From Pseudoips prasinana (Eukaryota > Arthropoda > Insecta > Lepidoptera > Nolidae): a stretch of 64,000 nt of DNA. Positions 1 to 10,796 of the stretch are shown here, piece by piece (within the stretch, counting starts at the first letter, position 1; every line of letters starts with the position of its first letter). Location of the stretch: NCBI GenBank assembly GCA_951640165.1, contig OX621241.1, forward strand, positions 3,296,001-3,360,000. The letters are read 5' to 3'. Position numbers and translations under genes: made by a program. The notes below the pieces were generated by a model, which was not told the origin of the DNA, did not search any database, and worked only from the letters and a program-made list of their open reading frames with translations.

Positions 1-130
1 AATGTGAATATTTTAACTTATAAAAAATAATAATACGTAAACGTTTATTATGTAACAAACGCTTGATTTAATGAATTCATAACACCACTTTTACGGGTCG
101 ATAATTTAATCAGTCGTAAACATTTTACTG

Positions 131-424
131 ATGGATGGATCTGAAGTTTTTAGTCCAGAGGATATAACTTTCTTACTTATTATTACAAAACAATATCAAT
201 TACTTTGCATAAACAAAGTCATTAGCAAGCACCTATTACTTAATTACCTGAGCGAACAACAAATAGAAATTCATGGTTCATTACCTACCGTGGCTTGGTT
301 CCATAGGTCCTTGGACAGGGCCAAGTTAGATGCTAAATCACGAACGGTTCCTGTGGACCCTAATGTAGAAATATACGGGATATTATTATGGGGCGGATCC
401 GCAGCGGACACAATAAGACAATAG
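131..424 (+). pseudogene. 97-codon frame, possible LINE reverse transcriptase relic
   Basis: This is a short open frame that I do not recognise with confidence. The last residues, YGILLWGGSAAD, resemble the conserved 'YG-WG' segment after the RT domain of CR1/jockey-like LINEs, which normally leads into a QKR motif. Here the frame stops instead. The initiator ATG lies at the diverged edge of the duplicated block, and the second copy (3423 on) lacks it. That argues against a working gene. No signal peptide or other domain is visible. Confidence 0.25.
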
Positions 425-509
425 TGATGGCCCATCTGAGGACATGCTTATCATATTATACATGTAACATTAAATAATTACAACTAATCACTTCACTACT
501 AAATTAATT

Positions 510-862
510 GCTCGTCGGTCTAGCGGTAGCGTATTCACCCGCAGAGAACGAGGTCCTGGGTTCAAATCCCCGGTCGGGCAAAAAGTGGTTTTTGGACTTT
601 TCTGTAAAAAAGAAAAATTTCTCAGCATCAGCCCGAAGTCTGGGAGTTGGCGGTATTATACCCTCGTGCCTCGGAGAGCACGTAAAGCCCTCAGTCTTGT
701 GCCTCACCTCTTTCCGGTCGTGTCGCCTAGGCGTCCCATCGGATCATGAGAGTGATGGAATAGAAAGTGCTCCTGTGTTTGCGCACACACTAGAGCATTA
801 TAATATATCCCGCGCAGATGGCTAATCTCTATTGAGACCGGCCGCCAGCTAGGAGGACATTA
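510..862 (+). mobile_element. SINE family A, complete
   Basis: The tRNA-like head has the A-box region GGTCTAGCGGTAGCG and the B box GGTTCAAATCC. A body of about 270 bp follows, ending in an AGGAGGACATTAAT tail. Body and tail resemble the 5' UTR and 3' end of the LINE at 39671-43656. Reading frames inside it are shadows. Confidence 0.85.
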
Positions 863-1060
863 ATTGCCGGGGTATTTCCGATCCGATATGACATGGCAAC
901 CTTCAAGAAACGAGGCTATTCCTTTCTTAAAACCCTGGTGTTTCGAGTATCCATGGGTGGTGGTTTACTGACCCGCTTTCTCGCCTAGCTTGTATAGCCT
1001 AGCTCTTGCCAAAACACCCACAGCGTCACCCTTCTGTTCCTATTAAGATGATGAGATTAG
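863..1060 (-). repeat. 'CACCTGATGG' repeat (family R)
   Basis: The stretch CGATATGACATGGCAACC to GTATCCATGGGTGG is the reverse complement of the repeat at 15945-16135. This is a common interspersed lepidopteran-type repeat whose class I cannot assign. It directly abuts the SINE tail. Confidence 0.6.
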
Positions 1061-1196
1061 CTTTGGGGACCTAAGGTAGGCATCGGACCATATATTAAGC
1101 TAATTAAACTTAATTTTAGATGATGACAATGGTATAGAACTAAAATTGGAAATATTTGTGTGACTAAACCTGTCAACTTCATCAAATCTAACGCCC

Positions 1197-1512
1197 ATTT
1201 TTAGGGTTCCATATCCAAAGGGTAAAACGGGACCCTATTACTAAGACTTCGCTCTCTGTCTAACTGTCCGTCTGTCACCAGGCTGTATCTCATGAACCGT
1301 GTATTAAATATATAGTAAGACAGTTGAAATTTTAACAGATAATGTATTTCTGTTGCTGCTATAACAACAAATACCATAAAACAAAATAAAATAAATATTT
1401 AAGGGGGCTCCCATATACATAAACGTGATTTTTTTGCTCGTCTTTATAGATAATGGTACGGAATCCTTCGTGCGTGAGTCCAACTCGCACTTGGCCGGAT
1501 TTGTAAACCAAC
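1197..1512 (-). repeat. Interspersed repeat (family Y)
   Basis: It begins with TTTTTAGGGTTCCATA and ends with CACTTGGCCGGATTT. The reverse complement matches the repeat at 22990-23660 (start CCGGCCAAGTACGAGTCG, end TACGGAACCCTAAAAA). A 75-codon minus frame inside is not credible as a gene. The class of the element is unknown. Confidence 0.65.
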
Positions 1513-1904
1513 CTACACATTTTGTTACCACATCCTTAGTCTGTAAAAATTTTGATACCTCGTAATATGATTCTTAAATACCGATGACAGATAAGAAAAA
1601 TATCAATTTTAAATACCATATTACAACTTATAAGAACATAAATAAGTTTGCAACTTTTAATTTACAGCATATTTATTGGCTCATATTCAATCTTTGTCAT
1701 TGGTCCCCGCCTCAATTCTTCGTCATCATGACGATGGAAATTTTATAATCTTGTTAAACATAACGCGATCCTGAAAACTATTTTACAATTTGCTAAATCA
1801 CCAGATTGTTTTCTGGGGATTTAGCAATTTTATAAACTGATCTAATAGCCTGTCTCCTGTATTTCTATATACATACAAGTATGCACACTGTACACACACC
1901 CTAA

Positions 1905-2263
1905 AAAAACTGAATCGATTTATATCATTTTTAATATAGGTAATTTTTTATTCCATAATAATTAATACTACGGAAATTATTGTCATTTTAACCCTGGACA
2001 GTCTAAACATATTGAAATGGACTGTAAGTCAAAGTAATAAGACTTTTAAAATTGCGGTTTTATTTGTATTCATACAAATTCCATCATTCAATACAACATA
2101 AAGAAAAATGAACTTTATTCCAAGAAACGAATTTAGTAAATAACAATGCATATACATATTAAATTAAAAATTCAGTGTATGTATTATGATAACAACATAA
2201 TATTCTAATTGGGGTGTTTGAGGGTGTGCGTTAATTACGTTATATGTTGTATATATTAGCAAG
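1905..2263 (+). mobile_element. Inverted copy of the 405-bp TIR element
   Basis: This is the reverse-complement counterpart of 9939-10343, with the same order of motifs throughout. The right terminus TGCGTTAATTACGTTATATG is preserved. The left terminus is degraded to ACACACACCCTAAAAAAAC. No coding capacity is seen. Confidence 0.7.
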
Positions 2264-2267
2264 GCAC

Positions 2268-2350
2268 AGGAACAAGCGAGACACCTGTTGGTAAGTGAAC
2301 ACCGCCACATCTGGACACTCTTAAAATCAGTCTAAGACGTTCATTGTTGA
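2268..2350 (+). repeat. Family R fragment
   Basis: AGCGAGACACCTGTTGGTAA to CACCGCCACATCTGGACACT is a degraded match to family R (CACCTGATGGTAAGTGAT). Confidence 0.45.
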
Positions 2351-2384
2351 TAACTTGCTCTTAAAAGTAAGTAAAAGTAGGAGA

Positions 2385-2462
2385 AGCTAAGCTGTCTGTC
2401 TGTCTCAGTTGTAGTCGTCAGCTCAAGTCAGGGGCCTAATGGACGGCTTGAGCAACTCTTAA
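2385..2462 (+). repeat. 3' tail of the 5S-like SINE (family E)
   Basis: GTAGTCGTCAGCTCAAGTCA followed by GGCTTGAGCAACTCTTA matches the 3' half of the SINEs at 12720 and 13553. The head is missing. Confidence 0.5.
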
Positions 2463-3104
2463 AATATGGTATCCACTAATCATTCGCTAAAGTAAGAATC
2501 TAAAACTATAGGTACAGTGTTTTATTTATATGCAAGGTCATATAGTGCAACACAATTTTTAATAAAAGTGTTAACACACAAGTTGTACACAAACATTTAA
2601 AAGAATTAAAAAAAAATCTCTACTTCATTCGTTGCACACCTACTTTTTAAACTACTTACGGTAACTTACTTCACTAAAACTTACTTACCCATCCATCCAA
2701 AGGTTGTCGCTCGCATTGCAATTTCAATTTCAAATTGTATGCCTTTATTTATCTTCCTAAACAAAAACAACAGATATCAGCGCGTTTTATTATTTCAGAA
2801 TCAGAATCAGAATTATTTATTTGCTAAAACATGGTAATATTGGTGTTACATAATTATGCTCTACATATTCTATACATGCTTAATAATAAAAAAATATTTA
2901 TTAATTGGAATTAAATTAAATTCTTAATAATACTATGTCAACTTATCATCTAGGATATCTTTTAATTTGTAATAATTTTTAATACACATTATGGTAAGCC
3001 ACAAAAAAACTAAACTGATGCCTATGATGTGTCAATTTATTTTATTTATTTTGATTGTAAATGATTTCCGCGAAGTAACGCTTAATTTAAACATAGCTCG
3101 TAGA
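2463..3104. other. No gene; LINE-tail-like piece at 2785-2965
   Basis: AT-rich DNA. Around 2796-2825, the run CAGAATCAGAATCAGAATT followed by ATTTATTTGC looks like the reversed microsatellite end of a LINE 3' UTR. Nothing else is recognised. Confidence 0.35.
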
Positions 3105-3305
3105 ACTGTTGGGGCTGTTGGAGCAGAAAAGTTGCCTAGTGGCGACCACGAACTGGAACAAGCAGCGTGAACCGACGATATTACAAAGGTCCTGGGAAGC
3201 AGCTAGATGCAGACAGCACGAAACTAGCCATCGTGGAGATCTTTGAGGCAGGCTTTTGTTCAACATTGGAGGTCTTTAGGCTGTTATGATGATGATGATG
3301 ATGAA
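3105..3305 (+). mobile_element. RTE-like LINE 3' end
   Basis: This is a decayed match to the end of RTE-type LINEs: AGCAGCGTGAACCGACGAT ... GTGGAGATCTTTGAGGCAGG, closing in an (ATG)n run at 3288-3303. Compare the copy at 47685-47840, where the translation RPPTRWTDDL is still visible. Confidence 0.55.
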
Positions 3306-3788
3306 CGCTTGATTTAATTAATTATGGTAAGCGACAGTCTACGTAATTAAATTAAGCATATGTAACACCAGTTTTACGAGTGGATAACGGAGTCAGTCAT
3401 TAAATTTTACAGGGTGTGTCTTAAGTTTTTAGTCCAGAGGATATAACTTTCTTACTTATTATTACAAAACAATATCAATTACTTTGCATAAACAAAGTCA
3501 TTAGCAAGCATCTATTACTTAATTACCTGAGCGAACAACAAATAGAAATTCATGGTTCATTACCTACCGTGGCTTGGTTCCATAGGTCCTTGGACAGGGC
3601 CAAGTTAGATGCTAAATCACGAACGGTTCCTGTGGACCCTAATGTAGAAATATACGGGATATTATTATGGGGCGGATCCGCAGCGGACACAATAAGACAA
3701 TAGTGATGGCCCATCTGAGGACATGCTTATCATATTATACATGTAACATTAAATAATTACAACTAATCACTTCACTACTAAATTAATT

Positions 3789-4141
3789 GCTCGTCGGTCT
3801 AGCGGTAGCGTATTCACCCGCAGAGAACGAGGTCCTGGGTTCAAATCCCCGGTCGGGCAAAAAGTGGTTTTTGGACTTTTCTGTAAAAAAGAAAAATTTC
3901 TCAGCATCAGCCCGAAGTCTGGGAGTTGGCGGTATTATACCCTCGTGCCTCGGAGAGCACGTAAAGCCCTCAGTCTTGTGCCTCACCTCTTTCCGGTCGT
4001 GTCGCCTAGGCGTCCCATCGGATCATGAGAGTGATGGAATAGAAAGTGCTCCTGTGTTTGCGCACACACTAGAGCATTATAATATATCCCGCGCAGATGG
4101 CTAATCTCTATTGAGACCGGCCGCCAGCTAGGAGGACATTA
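3789..4141 (+). mobile_element. SINE family A (duplicate of 510-862)
   Basis: The sequence matches the SINE at 510-862 throughout, because it was copied as part of the duplicated block. Confidence 0.85.
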
Positions 4142-4339
4142 ATTGCCGGGGTATTTCCGATCCGATATGACATGGCAACCTTCAAGAAACGAGGCTATTC
4201 CTTTCTTAAAACCCTGGTGTTTCGAGTATCCATGGGTGGTGGTTTACTGACCCGCTTTCTCGCCTAGCTTGTATAGCCTAGCTCTTGCCAAAACACCCAC
4301 AGCGTCACCCTTCTGTTCCTATTAAGATGATGAGATTAG
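4142..4339 (-). repeat. Family R (duplicate of 863-1060)
   Basis: Copied within the duplicated block. It carries one of the two visible differences (AAGGAAGG here versus AAGGTAGG in copy 1). Confidence 0.6.
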
Positions 4340-4475
4340 CTTTGGGGACCTAAGGAAGGCATCGGACCATATATTAAGCTAATTAAACTTAATTTTAGAT
4401 GATGACAATGGTATAGAACTAAAATTGGAAATATTTGTGTGACTAAACCTGTCAACTTCATCAAATCTAACGCCC

Positions 4476-4791
4476 ATTTTTAGGGTTCCATATCCAAAGG
4501 GTAAAACGGGACCCTATTACTAAGACTTCGCTCTCTGTCTAACTGTCCGTCTGTCACCAGGCTGTATCTCATGAACCGTGTATTAAATATATAGTAAGAC
4601 AGTTGAAATTTTAACAGATAATGTATTTCTGTTGCTGCTATAACAACAAATACCATAAAACAAAATAAAATAAATATTTAAGGGGGCTCCCATATACATA
4701 AACGTGATTTTTTTGCTCGTCTTTATAGATAATGGTACGGAATCCTTCGTGCGTGAGTCCAACTCGCACTTGGCCGGATTTGTAAACCAAC
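4476..4791 (-). repeat. Family Y (duplicate of 1197-1512)
   Basis: Copied within the duplicated block. No difference from copy 1 was noticed. Confidence 0.65.
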
Positions 4792-5004
4792 CTACACATT
4801 TTGTTACCACATCCTTAGTCTGTAAAAATTTTGATACCTCGTAATATGATTCTTAAATACCGATGACAGATAAGAAAAATATCAATTTTAAATACCATAT
4901 TACAACTTATAAGAACATAAATAAGTTTGCAACTTTTAATTTACAGCATATTTATTGGCTCATATTCAATCTTTGTCATTGGTCCCCGCCTCAATTCTTC
5001 GTCC

Positions 5005-5650
5005 TTATGCCCCCAATGTTTCGCGCACTGACCGGAAGCAGAAACTTATTCCGGCTTGTTCATGAGAGTTGGACAGTTTGTCAATTTATGAGCGCTGGGC
5101 ACAATAACGCAGGCGCAGCGGATCGGACCGAAAGCAGATGCTGTTAATTGAGTTAACCTGATTAGCTAGCTGTTTGCTGACAAACCATCTTACTAACTGA
5201 CAACTAGAACTGTCAAGGAAGTAGAGTATAACGGAATTCATATCGGGAGGAGAAACTTATGAAGAATATGTCTGAAATAGATTCGTAAACATTATATTGT
5301 TGGAGAAATAATTATATGAATCAATCTTTACCGTTTACAACTTCAAGTGTAAATTAAATACAATAACACTGACTAGCCATAAAAATAGATTAGTTTCCCT
5401 ATCATATAAGAAAGTTGTCCAGAAACATCATCAATAAATAACGCTCGGAAACAGTACGTGTCTACCACATGTTCATGTATTTACTTCCTCGATGATACTT
5501 GCAGTTTTTTCTAGAAGGTACATTAACTTACACTGCCCCTAGCAGAAACTTCAAAGAACTTAAAATGTTTATACTTAAAAACGGTAGGTTTCATCGAGTA
5601 AGTCAACTATATGGAGTCGTGGTAGACTGGACTAATATAAATATAAATTT
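5005..5650. other. No recognised feature
   Basis: Apparently unique AT-rich DNA. The 94-codon frame at 4863-5147 spans the end of the duplicated block and a GC-richer patch at 5020-5150, without recognisable protein similarity. Confidence 0.4.
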
Positions 5651-5656
5651 CAATAA

Positions 5657-5870
5657 TTAAGCCTAAACATAATCTCCTTGACAACAACTTAATACAAGCT
5701 AGCTGAATATCACTACCATTATAAAATAAATAGTATAAATGTTTTTACATTCCGTGTAACTAAATATCGGTAATAAGTCACTAGAAATAATAACTGTATT
5801 ACTACAAACATGTTCTGACTATTTACAACCGCTTTTTTATAGTCTACGTGAATAAAAACCTTTTTTATTT
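5657..5870 (+). repeat. AT-rich repeat with conserved 3' end (family S)
   Basis: It shares TACTACAAACATGTTCTGAC and GTGAATAAAAACCTTTTTT with 49869-50083 (+), 35565-35735 (-), 56687-56865 (-) and 62030-62112 (+). The common 3' end suggests a retroelement tail, but no coding part is present. Confidence 0.65.
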
Positions 5871-6064
5871 TATTTAACAAGGCTAACGTAAATACTAGAA
5901 ATAAACTTACCGACTAAAAATAACTAGATTTTGAACCTCTAACAAGAATAAACTAAAACCAACCGCCTTGATTAAATATTAATATCTTAGGACAACTAAC
6001 ACACTGCCCTCTGTTCTAAAATCGACCTATACCATGGCAAACAACTTATAAACATACTTATAGT

Positions 6065-6245
6065 TTTTTTTTTATGTCAGCGGTCGACAAACGAGCAAGT
6101 GGGTCACCTGATGGTAAGTGATCACCGCCGCACATGGACACTCGCAACACCAGAGGAGTCGGCCTTTAACAGTCAGCAAACAAGTGTTGCTGACCCTTCC
6201 CCCCCACCCCGATGAGCTCTGGCGACCTTAGTCACACAGAAACAC
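6065..6245 (+). repeat. Family R, long copy
   Basis: GTGGGTCACCTGATGGTAAG, then ATGGACACTCGCAACACCAG, then a segment ending GATGAGCTCTGGCGACC. The same order is seen inverted at 24105-24345. Confidence 0.65.
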
Positions 6246-6324
6246 AACATTAAATTATTATTGTTATTATTAAGGAATGTCTAAGAAGATTAATAAGATT
6301 TCTAAAAAACAAACATAATATTGT

Positions 6325-6420
6325 AGATAAATTACATCCAGATACAGAACAAATACTCGACACACAAAGATTTGTTCCGAGTGGGGATCAGACCCACGAC
6401 CTCTAGCTTAGTAGTCGAAA
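6325..6420 (-). mobile_element. SINE fragment, tRNA-like
   Basis: On the minus strand there is a B-box-like GGTCTGATCCCC, followed by TGTTCTGTATCTGGATGTAA, the layout of the tRNA-headed SINEs here. The head is incomplete. Confidence 0.45.
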
Positions 6421-6450
6421 TAAATTCTTCTTAATCCTGTTTTTTAGAAA

Positions 6451-6620
6451 GCAAACCCCGCACTAGGGAAATTTATCACTGTATCGCGGGATACCAACAT
6501 AATATAATTGACGGATACAAATGACATCCAGAATCAGAACAAGTATTTATGGGCCACACAAATAGTTGTCCTGCGCGGGAATCGAGCCAAGGACACGAGG
6601 TGGCGAGGCTGTCTTCTTCT
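6451..6620 (-). mobile_element. SINE family D, diverged
   Basis: Reversed family D order: CCCCGCACTAGGGAAATT, ATTGACGGATACAAATGACA, ATAGTTGTCCTGCGCGGGAA, ending GGTGGCGAGGCTGTC. The extreme 5' head is lost. Confidence 0.65.
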
Positions 6621-7011
6621 TTATTGTATAGGCAATCTGTGGTGTCAGATTTTTTCAAGGCACCTTATAGGCCTCTGATATGACTTAACGTCTATTTTCT
6701 AACAAAAAAGAACCGAAGTCGGTGGCTTAACAAACCCTCCAAAGCATGGAAATGCTCAGACATTATGCCACTTTGCCGGTTATCCATTTATAGAATGGCC
6801 GGTATTCTATAAAAGCGTGTTTTTTAGTATTTCTAACTATAATTTATTTAGGGCAAAGCATATCCGGGCACTTTACCATCCGACCACCGACGAGGCTTAT
6901 TCTAGAAGTCATTAAGTTATTTTTCTGTTTGATATGGCGATACTCATAATTAAAACTAACTAATAATAAAAGTATTATTAGGTATTTCCATCAGTCATAT
7001 CTCACTTGCTG

Positions 7012-7250
7012 TGTGGTGTCAGAATATCATCACCCCATCTCATTACAAGGGGGGCGTAGAAGTCGGCCCGAACGAATATCTACCAGAGGACGGGCAGCAG
7101 CGTCTCTCTGTGTACTATGACTGTACTATGATCGTAGTATGATACGATCGCCAACCCGTCTGGCAAGCGTGGCGATTATGGCATATCCCCAAAAATGATT
7201 CCCCTCCATGTGTGAACTTTTAAAACCTGTTATCATGATGATGATGACTA
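7012..7250 (+). mobile_element. LINE-tail repeat (family T)
   Basis: CACCCCATCTCATTACAAGG, GGACGGGCAGCAGCGTCTCT, CAACCCGTCTGGCAAGCGTG and an (ATG)n-like end. This is a recurring 3' tail of an unidentified non-LTR element. Confidence 0.6.
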
Positions 7251-7259
7251 TTAAATATA

Positions 7260-8452
7260 TAAATTAAATAACTAATAATAAAAGTATTATTGGTTATTTT
7301 CTTAAGTCGTATCTCACTGAAAGTATGTGTAACATTTGAAGTGTGTGCCAATGATTACGAATTGTCGGTTCATATTGGCAACGACTCCATAATATGTTAT
7401 AACTCAGCGTAGCTAGAACGACTTAATATTTTAAATGGAAATGAGTGTTTTGTTTTTTTAGAGCATTTTTTTTTATAAATATGTCTAAAAAGACAACAGC
7501 CCTGCTCTTAATTTCGTCATCACCTCATTTATTATCATCTCATTTATTAAGATTTTAGCGAACCATAATGTCTTTGATTACATAAAGACTGCTGTCCACT
7601 AACGTGGTTATCGTAACAGCAACAGTGCTCCATTAGTGACGTCACAGGGGCTCGGCCGCTCTCGATCAATTTGTGCAAAATCGCCGGCGCGAGTGTTTTT
7701 TAATTAATTTTATGAGTGAATATCGTTGCGATCGATGAGAATGCATGGAGTCGTCTTGCTAGTTTTTGTGACCTATTTATGGAAAAATTGCTTAATTTCT
7801 TTTGAACATTTTTGTTGTTTTAGAAATACACATAATATATAATGGAATGATTTTTTTAAATGTTGTTTGAAAAATAAAATGTAAATGTGCAATTTAGTCA
7901 GCTTGAATACAGAGATCATATTTGATTGCTTATTATCTCAATTAGATTGTACGTTTTTATTTCCTTGTAAATCTTGGCAGTAGTTTGTTTTCTGTTAATA
8001 ATGTTAAACTGCAACCAATTTTCACAATAAAATAGACAATATTACAAAAATTGTTTTTTTGCGTAATAAGTCTAAGTAATAAGTTGTAGTCCTCTATAGT
8101 AAGTTGGCCTTATTCCTCCTGTCAGCCATGCTTTTTAGTAGCGTATAATAAAAATACATTAAGCTGTGCAACTCAGTTTTATCTCCTTCTAACTCGTAGA
8201 AGCTCAAAAAATTGCTATTTGTAGCTGAAGTCAAAAAAAAAATAATAATAATATTCCATCTACTCCCATGAGGTATTGTTCGCGCGACATTGTCGTCGTC
8301 GACGCACTAATTCAATACGGCCGACGTAAGCCATTTGCGTTCGCGCTTGACGCATCGCCCGTGAAAAAATCAATTACGATTTTTGATAGCTACGTTGACC
8401 GCTAGACTAGTGTGGAGACGACTTATGTAGACTAATATTCTCGCTATTTATG
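7260..8452. other. No gene; two CpG-rich patches
   Basis: Mostly AT-rich. Two patches stand out: 7620-7745, with a perfect TGACGTCA at 7637-7644 followed by CTCGGCCGCTC and CGCCGGCGCG; and 8280-8420, with GTCGTCGTCGACGC and TTCGCGCTTGACGC. They could be a promoter-like or unique conserved segment, but no coding exon follows that I can identify. Confidence 0.3.
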
Positions 8453-8811
8453 TCTCGCTGGTATAGCGGTAGCGTGTTCAACCACAGATAATGAGGTCCT
8501 GGGTTCAGATCCCGGGTCGGCGCAAAAAGTTATTTTGGGATTTTTCCGAAAAAACTAAATTTCTCAGTATCAGCCCGAAGTCTGAAAGTTGGCGGTTTTA
8601 TACCCCCGTGCCTCGGAGAGCACGTAAAGCTGTCGGTCCTGTACCTAAACTCTTTCCGGTCGTGTCGCTAGTCCCATCGGGTCATGAGAGTGATGGAAAA
8701 GAAAGTGCCCCTGTGTTTGCACACATACTTGTGCACTATAAAATGTCCTGCGCGATTGGCTAGTCTCCATTGAGACTGGCCGCCGTACCGAAATTCGGTC
8801 GGGACGACATT
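8453..8811 (+). mobile_element. SINE family A
   Basis: Head GGTATAGCGGTAGCGTG, B box GGTTCAGATCC, the full body, and tail GAAATTCGGTCGGGACGACA. Confidence 0.85.
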
Positions 8812-8834
8812 ATTTGTGTCTGGCTGGTATACTC

Positions 8835-8932
8835 ATCAGCCAAAGAGTTTCCACTGCTGGACAAAAGCCTCCACAAAGAGTGGGGGGATATGCCATAATC
8901 GCCACGCTTGGCAGACTCTCTTAGGCACGGGG
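8835..8932 (-). mobile_element. LINE-tail repeat (family T), short
   Basis: TTTCCACTGCTGGACAAAAG, then GATATGCCATAATCGCCACG, then CTTGGCAGAC. This is the reverse of the family T 3' end. Confidence 0.6.
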
Positions 8933-9133
8933 TGTAATACCGCCAACTCCTGGACTGATTAAAACCTAGCTCGAAGTCTGGGAGTTGGCCCTATCATACC
9001 CCCTTGGGTATGGTATCGCCAATTCAGCATTTTTTGCTTAACACACCCAATATTACTATTAGCCCGACCCGAGATTTGAACCCACGCCCTCAATATCTGC
9101 GGTTCAACACTCTACCGCTATACCAACGAAGCA
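8933..9133 (-). mobile_element. Scrambled SINE family A pieces
   Basis: Three short body pieces in alternating orientation (ACCGCCAACTCC about 8940; CTGGGAGTTGGCC about 8979; GGTATGGTATCGCCAATT about 9006) are followed by a minus-strand tRNA head at 9061-9133 (GATTTGAACCCACGCCC, TCTACCGCTATACCAACGA). This looks like a rearranged, foldback SINE. Confidence 0.6.
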
Positions 9134-9174
9134 GTCTGCAACTGGAAACTATTAGATGTTACCTATTTATTTAC

Positions 9175-9414
9175 GACGGTCACCGTAGCCTAGTTGGTAG
9201 TGCTCCTGCCTACGAAGCTGGTGGTCCTGGGTTCTAATCCCGGTAAGGGCAAATATTTGTGTGATGAGCACGAATATTTGTTTATGAGTCATGGATGTTT
9301 TCTATCTATATAAGTATGCGTATCGTCGCCTGGTACCCATAGTATAAGCTTTGCTTAGTTTGGGGCTAGGATGATCTGTGTGACATTGTCCCGAGATATT
9401 ATTATTATTTATTT
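9175..9414 (+). mobile_element. SINE family B
   Basis: Head GACGGTCACCGTAGCCTAG, B box GGGTTCTAATCCC, then ATTTGTGTGATGAGCACGAA, ATCGTCGCCTGGTACCCAT, TTTGGGGCTAGGATGATC and an (ATT)n end. There are seven further copies with the tail and one head-only copy in the window. Confidence 0.85.
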
Positions 9415-9726
9415 GTAGTCCATTCCTCCCTATCCTACCCGCTGATAGCCAGTATATATTTTCAATACCACTACTTCGTCACGACAGGTGACACTTAAAT
9501 TCACTTCAATCTAAAATGTTGCCATGTTATTGTCAAGCATACGCCGCGCTGTCAAAATATTTTTTGCGTATAGTGAAAAATATTAATGAATTTTATGGGG
9601 TGTCTTTCCCTAGCACAATTCATTTACAGTGTTACCGTATTGGCAATGTTTATCAGTTATTATAATGTTAGAAAATGAAGTCAATTATTACATTAATCTT
9701 TTCTATCATAATTTGGTACTGGCTCA

Positions 9727-9933
9727 TTTTACCCGCGTTAAACTTTATAAATTATAAGGCTATAATTTGCAAAGTTTAATAACAACAACAGTTTATAATA
9801 TAGGCATGTGTTATTCGGATATATAAAATATATCACTTCTAAGTTTCATAAAAATCCGTTCGGTAGGTTTTGCGTGAAATAGTAACAAACATCCATACAT
9901 CCATACTCACAAACTTTCACATTTATAATATAC
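9727..9933 (-). mobile_element. Helitron fragment
   Basis: TTACCCGCGTTAAACTTTAT near the left, then AAATCCGTTCGGTAGG and AACAAACATCCATACATCC. These are typical of a short non-autonomous Helitron read in reverse. The CTAG end is missing and the right end runs into the TIR element at 9939. Confidence 0.6.
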
Positions 9934-9938
9934 ATATC

Positions 9939-10343
9939 TACAACATGTAACGTAATTAACGCACACCCTCAAACACCCCAATTAGAATATGTTGTAATCA
10001 TAATACATACACTGAATTTTTAATTTCACATGTATATGTATTGTTATTTACTAAATTAGTTTCTTGGAATAAACTTTATTTTTCTTTATTTTGTAATGAA
10101 TGATGGAATTTGTATGAATACAAATAAAACTGCGATTTTAAAAGTCTTTTTACTTTGACTTAGGTACGGTCCATTTCAATTTGTTTTGACTGTACAGGGT
10201 TAATATGACAATAATTTCCGTAGTTTTAATTATTTTGGAATAAAAAAATACCTATATTTAAAAAGATAGATAAAAAAACAATTATGTAATCGATTCTGAA
10301 CAAAATATTTTCAGGATGTGCGTTAATTAAGTTACATGTTGTA
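9939..10343 (+). mobile_element. 405-bp TIR element (MITE)
   Basis: Its ends are inverted repeats: TACAACATGTAACGTAATTA at the left, and at the right the reverse complement of TACAACATGTAACTTAATTA, so the first 20 bp agree except one base. The adjacent GCGCACACCCTC/ATCCTG bases continue the arm imperfectly. TA-rich flanks on both sides would fit a TA-target element. A related inverted copy is at 1905-2263. No transposase is seen. Confidence 0.65.
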
Positions 10344-10440
10344 TATATAACGATATCAATCAAGTGTAATTTTTAAGTTATATAAATACACTTTGAATTC
10401 CTGAATACGCGATAGGTACTTGAAGACTTAAGATACTGCG

Positions 10441-10575
10441 GGCCTGTTAGTCTAGTGGTTTGTGACCCTGACTGCTAAGCCAGAGGTCAAGGGTACAATT
10501 CCCATTCAGGACAAATCTATATATAATGAGCACCATTATTTGTTTTGTCTCTGGGTGTAATTTAATATAGGGTGT
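10441..10575 (+). mobile_element. SINE family C
   Basis: Head GGCCTGTTAGTCTAGTGG, CCTGACTGCTAAGCCAGAGG, B-box-like GGGTACAATTCCC, and a short tail (ATAATGAGCACCATTATTTG). Confidence 0.65.
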
Positions 10576-10579
10576 AATA

Positions 10580-10790
10580 GACTGCACGTGTGGCGCAGCG
10601 GCTTAATCAGTCGCTTCGCCGCTTCGTGTCGCGGGTTCGAGTCCCGCGGCGGACAACTATTTGTGTGACCCATAAATAGTTGTTCTGAGTCTGGTTGTAA
10701 TTTGTGTCTGTCTATTATATGTTTGTAAAGTACCCCGCGACACAGGGATTAAATTCCCTAATGCGGGCCTTGTATTTAACAAAAAAAAAT
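10580..10790 (+). mobile_element. SINE family D, complete
   Basis: Head GCACGTGTGGCGCAGCGGC, B box GGGTTCGAGTCCC, then GACCCATAAATAGTTGTTCT, TCTATTATATGTTTGTAAAG and CCCGCGACACAGGGATT to ATGCGGGCC, ending in poly-A. It lies 5 bp after the family C SINE. Confidence 0.85.
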
Positions 10791-10796
10791 CTATAA

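Larger units (their letters stand above)
58..1725 (+). repeat. Duplicated block, copy 1
   Basis: Positions 144-1725 match 3423-5004 at a constant offset of 3279. I saw only two base differences: C/T near 231 and T/A near 1075. Upstream, 58-143 is still recognisably related to 3303-3422, but with many substitutions and indels. The block carries a SINE, a 'CACCTGATGG' repeat and a third repeat in the same order in both copies. It is either a recent duplication (or gene conversion) or an uncollapsed haplotype in the assembly. Confidence 0.9.
3303..5004 (+). repeat. Duplicated block, copy 2
   Basis: This is the second copy of 58-1725. It breaks at 5004: the sequence is the same as copy 1 up to CTCAATTCTTCGTC, then diverges. 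The 97-codon frame of copy 1 has no ATG here. Confidence 0.9.

Noticed and set aside
504..825. Overlapping 67- and 105-codon frames on opposite strands, repeated at 3783-4104
   Set aside because: Both lie inside SINE family A copies and recur wherever the SINE does. They are shadows of the noncoding repeat.
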